From the NCBI RefSeq assembly GCF_036881715.1, contig NZ_JBAKBF010000006.1:186001-250000 (forward strand): 64,000 nucleotides of DNA, in the 5' to 3' direction. A program made the translations under genes and the position numbers. Source of the stretch: Pannonibacter anstelovis. GTDB lineage: Bacteria; Pseudomonadota; Alphaproteobacteria; Rhizobiales; Stappiaceae. Below are positions 1-7,603 of the stretch, piece by piece (positions within the stretch are counted from its first letter, which is position 1; each line of letters starts with the position of its first letter). The notes under the pieces were generated by a model. The model saw only the letters and a list, made by a program, of their open reading frames with translations, ran no database searches and was not told the DNA's origin.

Positions 1-1138
1 GCATGCGGCGGATTTCGCTTGTCCCCGCTCCAATCTCGTAGAGCTTGGCATCACGCAGCAGGCGGCCCGTCGGATAGTCATTGATGTAACCGTTGCCGCC
101 CAGCAGCTGAATTGCATCCAGCGCCACTTTCGTCGCGTTTTCGGCAGCATAAAGGATGGCGCCAGCCGCATCCTCGCGCGTGGTCTCGCCCCTGTCACAG
201 GCTTGCGCCACGGCATAGACATAGGCCTTGGTCGCGTTCATGGTCACATACATGTCCGCCACCTTGCCCTGCACCAGCTGGAAAGTGCCGATGGGGGCGC
301 CGAACTGCTGGCGCTCGTGAACGTAGGGGATGACCACATCCATCGCCGCCTGCATCAGCCCGATGCAGCCCGCCGCAAGGACCGCACGCTCATAATCAAG
401 GCCGGACATGAGCACGTTGACGCCCTTGCCCACCTCGGCCAGCACATTTTCCTCCGGCACTTCGCAGTTCTCAAAAACGAGCTCTCCGGTCTCGGAGCCG
501 CGCATACCCAGCTTGTCCAGCTTCTGCGCCACCGAGAAACCCTTGAAGCCCTTCTCGATGAGGAAAGCCGTGATGCCACGCGAACCAGCGGCCGGATCTG
601 TTTTGGCATAGACGATCAGCGTATCGGCGCAGGGCCCGTTGGTGATCCACATCTTGGTGCCATTGAGCACATAGCGGTCACCCTTCTTGTCAGCCCTCAG
701 CTTCATGGACACCACATCCGAGCCGGCACCCGGCTCGGACATGGCAAGCGCGCCCACATGCTCACCGGTGATCAGCTTGCCGAGATACCGCTTCTTCTGA
801 TCCTCATTGCCCCAGCGGCGCAGCTGGTTGACGCAGAGGTTGGAATGGGCGCCGTAGGACAGGCCAATGGAGCCCGAAGCACGGCTCACCTCTTCCATGG
901 CGATGCAGTGCTCCAGATAGCCAAGCCCTGCCCCGCCCCACTCCTCTTCCACGGTGATGCCATGCAGGCCGAGGTCTCCCATCTCGGGCCACAGCTCACG
1001 CGGAAACCAGTCGTCCCGGTCGATCCGGGCCGCGAGCGGCGCGATGCGGTCCTGCGCATAGGAGCGCACGCTGTCACGCAGCATGTCGGCGGTCTCGCCG
1101 AGGTTGAAATTGAATGACGGAAAGTCGTTGCGGATCAT
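1..1138 (-). CDS. ivd: Isovaleryl-CoA dehydrogenase (3' end outside window)
   Basis: FAD flavoenzyme that oxidizes isovaleryl-CoA to 3-methylcrotonyl-CoA in leucine breakdown. The 379 residues present cover almost the whole family length of about 390; only the last few residues lie beyond base 1. Visible signatures are the acyl-CoA dehydrogenase segment LAMSEPGAGSD (about residues 131-141), WITNG (165-169), and Glu250 in GLDYERAVLA, the helix position that carries the catalytic base in isovaleryl-CoA dehydrogenases rather than the later Glu of medium-chain enzymes. The ATG at 1138 has a GGAGGAAAAG ribosome site directly upstream. It is the last visible gene of a tightly spaced minus-strand operon with LiuR, a thioesterase and a GNAT gene. 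Family assignment is firm; methylcrotonyl-CoA carboxylase genes probably follow outside the window (inference). Confidence 0.93.
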   Translation of the reverse strand, partial: MIRNDFPSFNFNLGETADMLRDSVRSYAQDRIAPLAARIDRDDWFPRELWPEMGDLGLHGITVEEEWGGAGLGYLEHCIAMEEVSRASGSIGLSYGAHSNLCVNQLRRWGNEDQKKRYLGKLITGEHVGALAMSEPGAGSDVVSMKLRADKKGDRYVLNGTKMWITNGPCADTLIVYAKTDPAAGSRGITAFLIEKGFKGFSVAQKLDKLGMRGSETGELVFENCEVPEENVLAEVGKGVNVLMSGLDYERAVLAAGCIGLMQAAMDVVIPYVHERQQFGAPIGTFQLVQGKVADMYVTMNATKAYVYAVAQACDRGETTREDAAGAILYAAENATKVALDAIQLLGGNGYINDYPTGRLLRDAKLYEIGAGTSEIRRM

Positions 1139-1174
1139 GGGCTTTTCCTCCAGTCGCCCGGCCCTCCCGGCCGT

Positions 1175-1624
1175 TCAGCGGGTGTATTTGATGAAAGGGG
1201 TGGCATTGCCGACCCGGTCGTAGAGCAGGCGGGCCGTAGTGTTGAATTCCTGGGTCAGCCAGTAGACGTAGGACGTCCCCTTGGCATCGGCTGCGGCATA
1301 GACCGCCTCGATCAGCGCCCGGCCCACGCCCTGCCCGCGCACGGACGGGTCGGCGTAAAGATCCTGCAGGTAGCAGTAAGGGCCTTCGGTCCAGCAGGAC
1401 CGGTGAAAGATGTAGTGGACGATGCCAACCAGCCGGCCAGCCTCATCCACGGCACAGAGCCCATGCGGGTCCTCGTTGGGCATCATCAGCCGCGACCAGG
1501 TGAGGTCATATTGCGACTGCGGCTTTTCGGTTTCGTAGAACGCGAGATAGGCTTTCCAGAGCTCCGCCCATTCAGCACGGTCCTCAGGTTGAAGCGGGCG
1601 GATGGTGATTGCTGCTTGCGTCAT
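1175..1624 (-). CDS. GNAT-family N-acetyltransferase
   Basis: 149-residue single-domain acetyltransferase. The acetyl-CoA pyrophosphate-binding motif is VRGQGVGRAL at about residues 95-104, preceded by the beta strand LQDLYADPS. The C-terminal NTTARLLYDRVG helix is typical of small GNAT proteins acting on amines. The ATG at 1624 follows a GAGGAACG ribosome site. The gene lies 25 bp after the thioesterase and 36 bp before ivd, so it is cotranscribed with leucine-catabolic genes. The substrate is unknown; acetylation of a small amine or of a protein lysine are both possible. Confidence 0.85.
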   Translation of the reverse strand: MTQAAITIRPLQPEDRAEWAELWKAYLAFYETEKPQSQYDLTWSRLMMPNEDPHGLCAVDEAGRLVGIVHYIFHRSCWTEGPYCYLQDLYADPSVRGQGVGRALIEAVYAAADAKGTSYVYWLTQEFNTTARLLYDRVGNATPFIKYTR

Positions 1625-1649
1625 CGTTCCTCACTTGCCTGGCTGATGC

Positions 1650-2096
1650 CTAGTCCTCGACGCCCTCAAGGCAGATCATCGAGAACAACCCGGTGGCCAC
1701 GTGGATTTCCCTGTCTCCGGTCACGCCATAGACATCCGAGCGGCAGATGGTCAGCGTGCGGCCCGGCTTGATGACGCGCCCCCGCGCCACCAGCTTCTCG
1801 CCCTTGCCGGGATTGAGCAGGTTGATCTTGAATTCTGTGCTGAGCACGCCGGTGCCCGCGGGATAGAGTGACAGGGCGGCATAGCCGGCGGCGCTGTCGG
1901 CAATCGACGTCGTGGAGCCAGCATGAAAGAAGCCGTGCTGCTGGGTCAACTCGCTCCGGTGCGGCATCTCGATATCCACTTCGCCGGGCGCAAGATGGCT
2001 GAGGCTTGCGCCCAGATGGCCCATGAAGGGCTGACGGGCGAAGCTCCTGCGGACCCTCTCCTCCCAGAGCGGATCACGCGGCTCGAATGCTGTCAT
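1650..2096 (-). CDS. PaaI-type hotdog-fold acyl-CoA thioesterase
   Basis: 148 residues with the PaaI/YigI hotdog layout: the segment QQHGFFHAGSTTSIADSAAG holds the HGG-like helix with the acidic residue (D in IADSA) that acts in thioester hydrolysis, followed by the beta strand TEFKINLLNPGKG and a C-terminal GREIHVATGLFS-type strand. The product would release free acid and CoA from an acyl-CoA. I chose the ATG at 2096 because GGAGGAGGAACC sits just upstream; an in-frame extension 19 codons longer has no such site. The gene lies 25 bp downstream of liuR and upstream of GNAT and ivd. The likely role is salvage of CoA from branched-chain acyl-CoA intermediates, by context only. Confidence 0.85.
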   Translation of the reverse strand: MTAFEPRDPLWEERVRRSFARQPFMGHLGASLSHLAPGEVDIEMPHRSELTQQHGFFHAGSTTSIADSAAGYAALSLYPAGTGVLSTEFKINLLNPGKGEKLVARGRVIKPGRTLTICRSDVYGVTGDREIHVATGLFSMICLEGVED

Positions 2097-2121
2097 GGTT
2101 CCTCCTCCCGGTTGACGATCC

Positions 2122-2520
2122 TCAATTCGTATCCGGCTGAACGCCCAGTTCATCCAAACGCGCCAGACAGCCGCGCTCGACTTCGGTCAGTTCAGCAAGC
2201 GTCAGCTCGATGTCATTGCGCTTTTCTTCCAGCTCTGCCCGCCGTTCGGCAATCTTGCGCATGAGCAGCTGCAGCTGCCCGGCCTCCCCCGGGGCCTTGC
2301 CGTACATGCCGATGATTTCGCTGATTTCGGTCAGCGAGAAACCGAGGCGCTTGCCGCGCAGGATGAGCTTCAGCCGCGTCCGGTCTGCAGGCTTGTAAAG
2401 CCGCTGGCGGCCGCGCCGCTGCGGCGTGATCAGACCTTGCGCCTCATAGAAGCGCAAGGTGCGGGTCGTGATCCCGAACTCCTGCGTCAGCTGGGTGATC
2501 GTGTAGAGCCGCGGTTCCAT
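2122..2520 (-). CDS. liuR: MerR-family regulator, LiuR type
   Basis: 132-residue MerR-type regulator. The N-terminal winged helix reads YTITQLTQEFGITTRTLRFYE (about residues 5-25), followed by the MerR wing GLITPQRRGRQRLY, and the C-terminal half is a long coiled coil (RKIAERRAELEEKRNDIE) that dimerizes the protein. There is no cysteine metal site, as expected for acyl-CoA-related MerR proteins. LiuR proteins control leucine and isovalerate utilization genes in proteobacteria; here it heads an operon with a thioesterase, GNAT and ivd, which supports that role. ATG 2520 has GGAGG six bases upstream; an in-frame start six codons earlier is less likely. A palindromic ACGTTTACGT site lies 30 bp upstream of the start. 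Confidence 0.82.
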   Translation of the reverse strand: MEPRLYTITQLTQEFGITTRTLRFYEAQGLITPQRRGRQRLYKPADRTRLKLILRGKRLGFSLTEISEIIGMYGKAPGEAGQLQLLMRKIAERRAELEEKRNDIELTLAELTEVERGCLARLDELGVQPDTN

Positions 2521-2546
2521 GAAGCCTCCATCTTGCAATCAGCTTC

Positions 2547-2566
2547 ATGGACGTTTACGTCAAAGT
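2547..2566. promoter_or_regulatory. Candidate LiuR operator
   Basis: The core ACGTTTACGT (2551-2560) is an inverted ACGT repeat inside a TTTGACGTAAACGTCC block on the minus strand. This resembles the TTGACGTAAACGT-like sites known for LiuR regulators. It sits between the divergently placed LiuR start (2520) and the 3' end of mgtE, so it would control the liu operon itself. The match to the known motif is from memory and not scored. Confidence 0.5.
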
Positions 2567-2612
2567 CAATCAGATTATTTATATGTTTTAATTTCAATGA
2601 ATTACAAAAAAA

Positions 2613-4091
2613 TCAAAGAGGCAATTTGAACCAGAGCGCAGCAATGCCGAGGAAGGCAAAGAAGCCAATCACGTCCGTGACCATGGTCACGAACACGCTG
2701 GACGCTATGGCCGGATCCGCCTTCAGCCGGTCCAGCGTCACGGGGATCAGCAATCCGCCCAGCCCGGCGCAGACAAGATTGACCATGATGGCTGACGCAA
2801 TGACAATGCCAAGGCCCGGCATCTCGAACCAGACAGCCGCCGTCACGCCCACCAGCACCGCAAGCGCTGTGCCGTTGATAAAGCTCACCATCACCTCACG
2901 GCGCAACACGCGCCAGATGTTGCGGGTGTCCAGCTCCTGCGTCGCCAGCGCGCGCACGGCGACCGTCATGGTCTGGGTGGCCGCATTTCCTCCCATGGAC
3001 GCGACAATGGGCATCAGCACCGCCAGCGCCACCATGGCCTGGATCGTATCTTCAAAAACAGAAATCACGCTGGCCGCCAGAAGAGCAGTGCCGAGGTTGA
3101 CGATCAGCCAGACGATGCGCGAGCGGGCGATGGTGATCACGGTGTCCGAAATCTCTTCGTCACCCACACCGCCAAGGGCGCGCATGTCCTCTTCAGCCTC
3201 TTCCTGGATCACGTCCACGATGTCATCGACGGTCAGCACGCCGACAAGACGGTCACTGTCATCAACAACAGCCGTAGCCACGAGGTTGTAGCGTTCGAAG
3301 AGGCGTGCGACCTCCTCCTGATCGTCAGTTGCCCGGACGCGCTTGAGGTCGTCCTGCATGATGTCGGACACCTTGGCTGCGCGCTGCGTCCGCAGGATCT
3401 TGTCCAGCGCCACGGCACCGGCCAGCCGGAAGCCCGGATCGACCACGTAGATCTCGTAAAAGGTATCGGGAAGATCCTTGTCTTCGCGCATGTAGTCGAT
3501 GGTCTGCCCGACCGTCCAGAATGGCGGCACGGCAATGAAATCGGACTGCATGCGCCGGCCGGCGCTGTCTTCGGGATAATCGAGCGCACGTTCCAGCTGA
3601 ACGCGCTCGGACAGCGGCAGCTCATCCAGAATGGCGGCCTGATCTTCCGCATCCAGATCCTCGAGGATGTAGACCGCATCATCCGAATCAAGCTCGCCAA
3701 GCCCCTCGGCAATGTCGGCTGCGGGCAGCTCCTCCAGCAGGCGGACGCGCACTGCCTCGTCCATTTCCGTCAGGGCGGCATAGTCGAACAGGTCGCCCAT
3801 GAGACGCACGAAGACCGGGCGTTCAGCCTCTGGCAGAGCGTCAATCAGCTCGCCGACATCAGCTTCATGCAGATCACCGGCAAGCGCGCGCACGGATTCG
3901 CTATCCTGCGCTGCAACAGCTTCGGCGACAGCCCTGATGAAGGCTTCGTTCAGCCAGCCATCTTCACCATGGACTGGGATCTCTGCGTCATGAAACGGCC
4001 TGACGTCATTCCCCTCCGGCAAGTTGGAGGGATTTGGCATGGAATCAGGGGCAAACTCAGGTCCTGCGTCGTTTTTGCCGGCGTCAGTCAT
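2613..4091 (-). CDS. mgtE: Magnesium channel/transporter MgtE
   Basis: 492-residue inner-membrane Mg2+ channel. Order of domains: MgtE N superhelical domain (about 45-165) with repeated acidic LEELPAADIAEGLGEL-type units, two CBS domains (about 170-295; PDTFYEIYVVD and LVGVLTVDDIVD), a plug helix, then five membrane segments (about 328-490). The pore motif MPIVASMGGNAATQT is at 360-374, and Asp473 in VTDVIGFF matches the aspartate that binds Mg2+ in the pore of the Thermus structure. ATG 4091 follows AGGAGGGAGCC. Length fits the family, although the first 40 residues are a family-variable Pro/Asp-rich tail. Regulation is normally by cytoplasmic Mg2+ binding to the N and CBS domains; I see no Mg2+ riboswitch upstream. 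Confidence 0.95.
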   Translation of the reverse strand: MTDAGKNDAGPEFAPDSMPNPSNLPEGNDVRPFHDAEIPVHGEDGWLNEAFIRAVAEAVAAQDSESVRALAGDLHEADVGELIDALPEAERPVFVRLMGDLFDYAALTEMDEAVRVRLLEELPAADIAEGLGELDSDDAVYILEDLDAEDQAAILDELPLSERVQLERALDYPEDSAGRRMQSDFIAVPPFWTVGQTIDYMREDKDLPDTFYEIYVVDPGFRLAGAVALDKILRTQRAAKVSDIMQDDLKRVRATDDQEEVARLFERYNLVATAVVDDSDRLVGVLTVDDIVDVIQEEAEEDMRALGGVGDEEISDTVITIARSRIVWLIVNLGTALLAASVISVFEDTIQAMVALAVLMPIVASMGGNAATQTMTVAVRALATQELDTRNIWRVLRREVMVSFINGTALAVLVGVTAAVWFEMPGLGIVIASAIMVNLVCAGLGGLLIPVTLDRLKADPAIASSVFVTMVTDVIGFFAFLGIAALWFKLPL

Positions 4092-4262
4092 GGCTCCCTC
4101 CTGTCATGCGCACCCATCGGACCGGAGGCAGCGGCCCGCGCCTCACACCTAGCGGTCTTGTGCTGCTTTGGCTATTGAAAACCGGACAATTTCAAGCGTC
4201 CACCGGGAGTTTTCACACGGCGGTTGCGGCACTGCACCATTGCTGCAGACAGACTGGCCGGA

Positions 4263-4580
4263 TCACCCTGGCTGACAGCCCTTGGCAGCTTCAACCTGCC
4301 GGACACTGGCCAGATAATCCCGCACCTCGGAGGCGAGAATCCCCTCGTCCGGAGACAGGCATCTCTTGTTGCGGAAGAAGGCCCTCAGTTCCCGGTCGCC
4401 TCTTGGGCAGACGCCGCCCTCTGCCCGGATCTTCTCGCGCAGGTACCAGAGCTGATCACAGCCAAGACTGTAGAGCTCCTCTGGCGACTTCTGCATGTTG
4501 CGCCGCTGCGCAGCCGACACGAAACCGGCCAGCATGCCGCCAAGCATCAGAAGAAGAACTCCCGTCATCACCCGTCTCAT
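4263..4580 (-). CDS. Small secreted Cys-containing protein, YARHG-like
   Basis: 105 residues with an N-terminal signal segment (VMTGVLLLMLGGMLAGFVSAAQ, shown here as about residues 4-25). The mature part contains LGCDQLWYLREKI followed by GGVCPRG and NKRC, an arrangement like the C-x2-LW-x-RN/E-x-I...GxC...C pattern of small alphaproteobacterial YARHG-like exported proteins. Four cysteines in the mature part (including the C-terminal GCQPG) could form disulfides. Its ATG overlaps the stop of the DUF2254 gene by 4 bp (ATGA), so the two are translationally coupled. Function unknown. Confidence 0.72.
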   Translation of the reverse strand: MRRVMTGVLLLMLGGMLAGFVSAAQRRNMQKSPEELYSLGCDQLWYLREKIRAEGGVCPRGDRELRAFFRNKRCLSPDEGILASEVRDYLASVRQVEAAKGCQPG

Positions 4581-5851
4581 GCCACCGCCTTGCCTTCCGC
4601 AGCCACCTGCACCTCCGCAGCAATTTCACCAACGCGTTTCCGGTCAGCCTCAATCACGAGCGCAGCATCGGAAAACTGGCAGGCAATCCTGGAGAGAAGC
4701 GCCGCCTCCTGAGCAGCCTTCCCGCCCTCCATCTGTGCCAGGGCAAGAAAGGCTTTCTGCAACCGGACGCCAATCGCCACATTCAACGCGCCATCCCGGG
4801 CGATGCCCCAGAAGAGATCCTCGAACATGTCGCAAAGCCTCAAGGCAGGAACATGGACACGCGGAAACTCGACCTTGCCGTCCTGCGCGCGATCCATATC
4901 AAGCCATTGGCCCATCAGCCGGAGACCCGTTCCAATCACGTCGATTGCCGTTCCGGGATCATTCACGGCCGGAGACAGGGCGCGGCAGGCAATTTCGCTC
5001 AGGACTACAAGCCCGAAGCGCGGGTCCTGATCGAATGAGCGCTCATCACCAATGGTGACGGCTGCAATAAGCGCTGCGCAGGCCTCCTCGTCCGCATTGC
5101 CGGTCACATGCATCAGCGGTTGGACACTGTCGTTGAAATGCCCCGGCAAAACCTGGAGATGGACGTCCAGCTTGCGGTCCTCGGCAATCCGCGACAGTCC
5201 AGCCATATCGATGTACTGAATGTACCCGATTGCGGGTGAGAGCAGCGGCTTTCCATGGGGCAGGCCTGCTTCCGCGTCCATCGGGCACCCGCCAAGACAG
5301 GGGGCAAGCCCGCGGGCGCGCATGGCGCCTGCGGTAGCGCGCTCCACAAGGTCGATTGTCTCCCCCACACGGCCCAGCCTCGACAGGTAGTTGATCCAGC
5401 CGATCAGCACCACGACGATCAGAACGACCACACCAAGCGTCGCCAGAAACAGTACCAGCCGCCCGCCGCCGCCATAAAGTCCGCTGGAAAGCCCGATGAT
5501 TCCCGCCAGGCTGAACAGAAAGGCGCCGATGAAAACGGACAGTGCATTCTGTGAGGTATTGTCCCTCAGCATCAGCTTGTTGGCACGCGGCGTGGTGGAG
5601 CTGGCTGCCGCCGAATAGGCAGACACCATGATGGACAGAGAGAAGGTGGTCACGGCGAGCATGCTGCTGGCGAGAATGTCCAGAATGCCCGAAACAGCCT
5701 CCGCTTCTACCTGTATGAAGCGCGGCAGACTGCCAGCCTTGTCCACCATCGCGCCGCACAGAGCCACACCCACGGCGGCCAGACAGAAGAACCAGACGCG
5801 CACCCAAAGCCGCTGGCCGTATTGCTGCAATATCCAGCGCCATTTGCTCAT
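4577..5851 (-). CDS. DUF2254 family inner-membrane protein
   Basis: 424 residues. The N-terminal half has four hydrophobic segments (about residues 14-35, 55-80, 105-127 and 135-160) with the conserved TTFSLSIMVSAYSAAASSTTPRA stretch of DUF2254 between the second and third (about residues 68-90). The C-terminal half is soluble and ends in a region (LSEIACRALSPAVNDPGTA) that is the other conserved block of this family. Biochemical function is not known. ATG 5851 was chosen because an AGGCGG ribosome site is five bases upstream; a TTG six codons earlier is possible. Its stop overlaps the start of the small secreted protein, and both read away from tRNA-Leu. Confidence 0.85.
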   Translation of the reverse strand: MSKWRWILQQYGQRLWVRVWFFCLAAVGVALCGAMVDKAGSLPRFIQVEAEAVSGILDILASSMLAVTTFSLSIMVSAYSAAASSTTPRANKLMLRDNTSQNALSVFIGAFLFSLAGIIGLSSGLYGGGGRLVLFLATLGVVVLIVVVLIGWINYLSRLGRVGETIDLVERATAGAMRARGLAPCLGGCPMDAEAGLPHGKPLLSPAIGYIQYIDMAGLSRIAEDRKLDVHLQVLPGHFNDSVQPLMHVTGNADEEACAALIAAVTIGDERSFDQDPRFGLVVLSEIACRALSPAVNDPGTAIDVIGTGLRLMGQWLDMDRAQDGKVEFPRVHVPALRLCDMFEDLFWGIARDGALNVAIGVRLQKAFLALAQMEGGKAAQEAALLSRIACQFSDAALVIEADRKRVGEIAAEVQVAAEGKAVA

Positions 5852-5950
5852 GAAGCCGCCTTTTCGCAAGATGAAGCCGCGCCTTGATGCGGCTCCGGCA
5901 CTGCGACCTTAAGGCAAGGAAGCGGGAACACAAACCCGCGCCAGAAAAGC

Positions 5951-5981
5951 ATAAAGCCGCCGAGGTTTCCCACCGGCGGCT
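5951..5981 (-). terminator. Putative terminator after tRNA-Leu
   Basis: AGCCGCCG and CGGCGGCT (5955-5962 and 5974-5981) form an 8-bp GC stem with an 11-nt loop, followed on the minus strand by TTTAT. It lies 18 bp beyond the CCA end of tRNA-Leu. The T-tract is short. Confidence 0.55.
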
Positions 5982-5999
5982 GTCAGCCTTTTGAAGAAA

Positions 6000-6084
6000 T
6001 GGTGCGGTCGAGAAGACTCGAACTTCCACGGGTTGCCCCACAGCGACCTCAACGCTGCGCGTCTACCAATTCCGCCACGACCGC
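6000..6084 (-). tRNA. tRNA-Leu (anticodon GAG)
   Basis: Class II tRNA of 85 nt including encoded CCA. The acceptor arms GCGGTCG and CGACCGC pair, the D arm reads GCGGAATTGGTAGACGC, the anticodon loop TTGAGGT gives GAG, there is a long variable arm (TGGGGCAACCCGTG), and the T loop is TTCGAGT. Decodes CUC and CUU leucine codons. Confidence 0.97.
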
Positions 6085-6296
6085 GATTTCTTCATTTCCC
6101 CGCCGCAATCAGCGTCGAGGCGCCCCATGTAGCAAATCGGATTCTGGGGCGCAAGGGGCATCACTGCATTATTTTCAATCTACCCGAAAATGCCGTGAGC
6201 CTGTGGGTAACTTTTCTACCAACCCCCGGAAACTCAAGGGATTTCGAGGACAAACCAGAGGCATGGCAAAGAGAATCCACCGGCGGTCTGCCTGCC

Positions 6297-6563
6297 TCAC
6301 AATGGCCCGTCTGTGCGCATAGGCCGGGCTTCCGGCGCGCGCATGAGCACCTCTGTAATGGAAATGCCGATCCTCTCGCCCAGAAGCACCACCTGGCCCT
6401 TGGCCACCAGCGTGTTGTTGGCGTAGATCTTCACATCGTCCTCTTCGGCGACATCCAGGTCGATCACCGCACCGCGGCCCATGCGCAGCAACTGATGAAC
6501 CGGCATCTGTGTTGTGCCCAGCACCACGGAAATGTCGACGGTAATGTCATCGAATGTGGCCAT
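6297..6563 (-). CDS. fliN: FliN-type flagellar motor switch (SpoA) protein
   Basis: 88-residue SpoA-domain protein. The FliN signature is complete: DISVVLGTTQMPVHQLLRMGRGAVIDLD, then DVKIYANNTLVAKGQVVLLGERIGISITEVL. In FliN this domain forms the C-ring of the flagellar switch under FliM. It is at the short end of the family (FliN is usually 100-140 residues) because the N-terminal extension is missing. No other flagellar gene is nearby; it sits between tRNA-Leu and lipB. ATG 6563 has only a weak GGACGG ribosome site. Possible alternatives are a second FliN copy or a C-ring subunit in a flagellar system encoded elsewhere. Confidence 0.87.
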   Translation of the reverse strand: MATFDDITVDISVVLGTTQMPVHQLLRMGRGAVIDLDVAEEDDVKIYANNTLVAKGQVVLLGERIGISITEVLMRAPEARPMRTDGPL

Positions 6564-6704
6564 TTTGCTTTTCCGTCCGGACTTCCGCCTGTACAAGTCT
6601 GCTGTCTTGACGGCCTTGCCCCTGTTCCGGGGCCTGGGCCGCCGCTCCCGGCACTTTGCCTCGACACCAGTTTAGCCTGACCACAGGGCGCAAAGCCACC
6701 GCCA

Positions 6705-7448
6705 ATGCAGCCTGACCCCATGCAGATCACCGGCCGTTCCGAACTCGTCCCCGATTTTCATCCACTGCCCGGCAGCCCGGCAGTGGAGTGGCGCATATCT
6801 GACGAGCCTGTCCCCTACGAGGAGGCCATGGCCTTCATGGAGAAGCGCGTCGAAGCGATTGCGGCGGGCGAGGCAAATGAATGCGTCTGGCTGCTGGAGC
6901 ACCCTCCCCTTTACACGGCTGGCACCAGTGCAAGGCGCGAGGACCTGCTGATGCCGGACCGGTTCCCTGTCTATGACGCCGGGCGCGGCGGGCAATATAC
7001 CTACCACGGGCCGGGCCAGCGCATTGCCTATGTGATGCTGGACCTCAAGCGCCGACGGCAGGATATCCGCGCCTTCGTCGCGGCGCTGGAAGCCTGGGTC
7101 ATCGGCTCGCTCTGGCAGCATCACGTGCGCGGCGAGCGGCGGGAGGACCGGGTCGGCGTATGGGTTCGGCGCCCGGACAAGGGGCCGGACGTGGAAGACA
7201 AGATCGCGGCCATCGGCATCCGTGTGCGCAAGTGGGTCACCTTCCACGGCATCAGCCTGAACGTCGATCCGGATCTGGAGCATTTTTCCGGCATTGTGCC
7301 CTGCGGCGTGGCCCAGCACGGAGTGACCAGCCTTGTCGATCTGGGCCTGCCGGTGACGCTTCCCGAGGTCGATATTGTTCTGCGGCAGGAATTTGAAAAG
7401 CTGTTTGGCACCTCAACCAGCACAACTGATGAATTGAAAGCCATCTAA
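6705..7448 (+). CDS. lipB: Octanoyl-[ACP]:protein N-octanoyltransferase LipB
   Basis: Transfers octanoate from acyl carrier protein to lipoyl domains, the first step of lipoate assembly in the cytoplasm. 247 residues, close to family length. The PROSITE-type block RGGQYTYHGPGQ is at residues 94-105. Catalytic residues are Lys166 (EDKIAAIGIRVRKWVTFHG region) and Cys200 (SGIVPCGV). A second ATG six codons in (MQITGR) could be the true start. It is divergent from the FliN-type gene with a 141-bp gap. Pyruvate and branched-chain ketoacid dehydrogenases would be the end users, which suits the leucine-catabolic neighbourhood. Confidence 0.96.
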   Translation: MQPDPMQITGRSELVPDFHPLPGSPAVEWRISDEPVPYEEAMAFMEKRVEAIAAGEANECVWLLEHPPLYTAGTSARREDLLMPDRFPVYDAGRGGQYTYHGPGQRIAYVMLDLKRRRQDIRAFVAALEAWVIGSLWQHHVRGERREDRVGVWVRRPDKGPDVEDKIAAIGIRVRKWVTFHGISLNVDPDLEHFSGIVPCGVAQHGVTSLVDLGLPVTLPEVDIVLRQEFEKLFGTSTSTTDELKAI

Positions 7449-7603
7449 TTAAATAAAGCCACAGATGGAGGTTGTATTTATTCAACTGGAAAAATATATT
7501 TCAAATACATAACTTCGGCAAACCTGTCACATTAAGTTCAATCACAGATCATAGCTCTTCGCGGCCCGCTATTTCGCGAGTACTACCCAGGAGAGTAGAT
7601 CTC

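Noticed and set aside
203..1117. 304-codon plus-strand frame
   Set aside because: Antisense to isovaleryl-CoA dehydrogenase; high-GC shadow frame with no family resemblance.
7524..7547. Possible Pho box before the 5'-nucleotidase
   Set aside because: Only one CTGTCA half; the second half does not fit the direct repeat.
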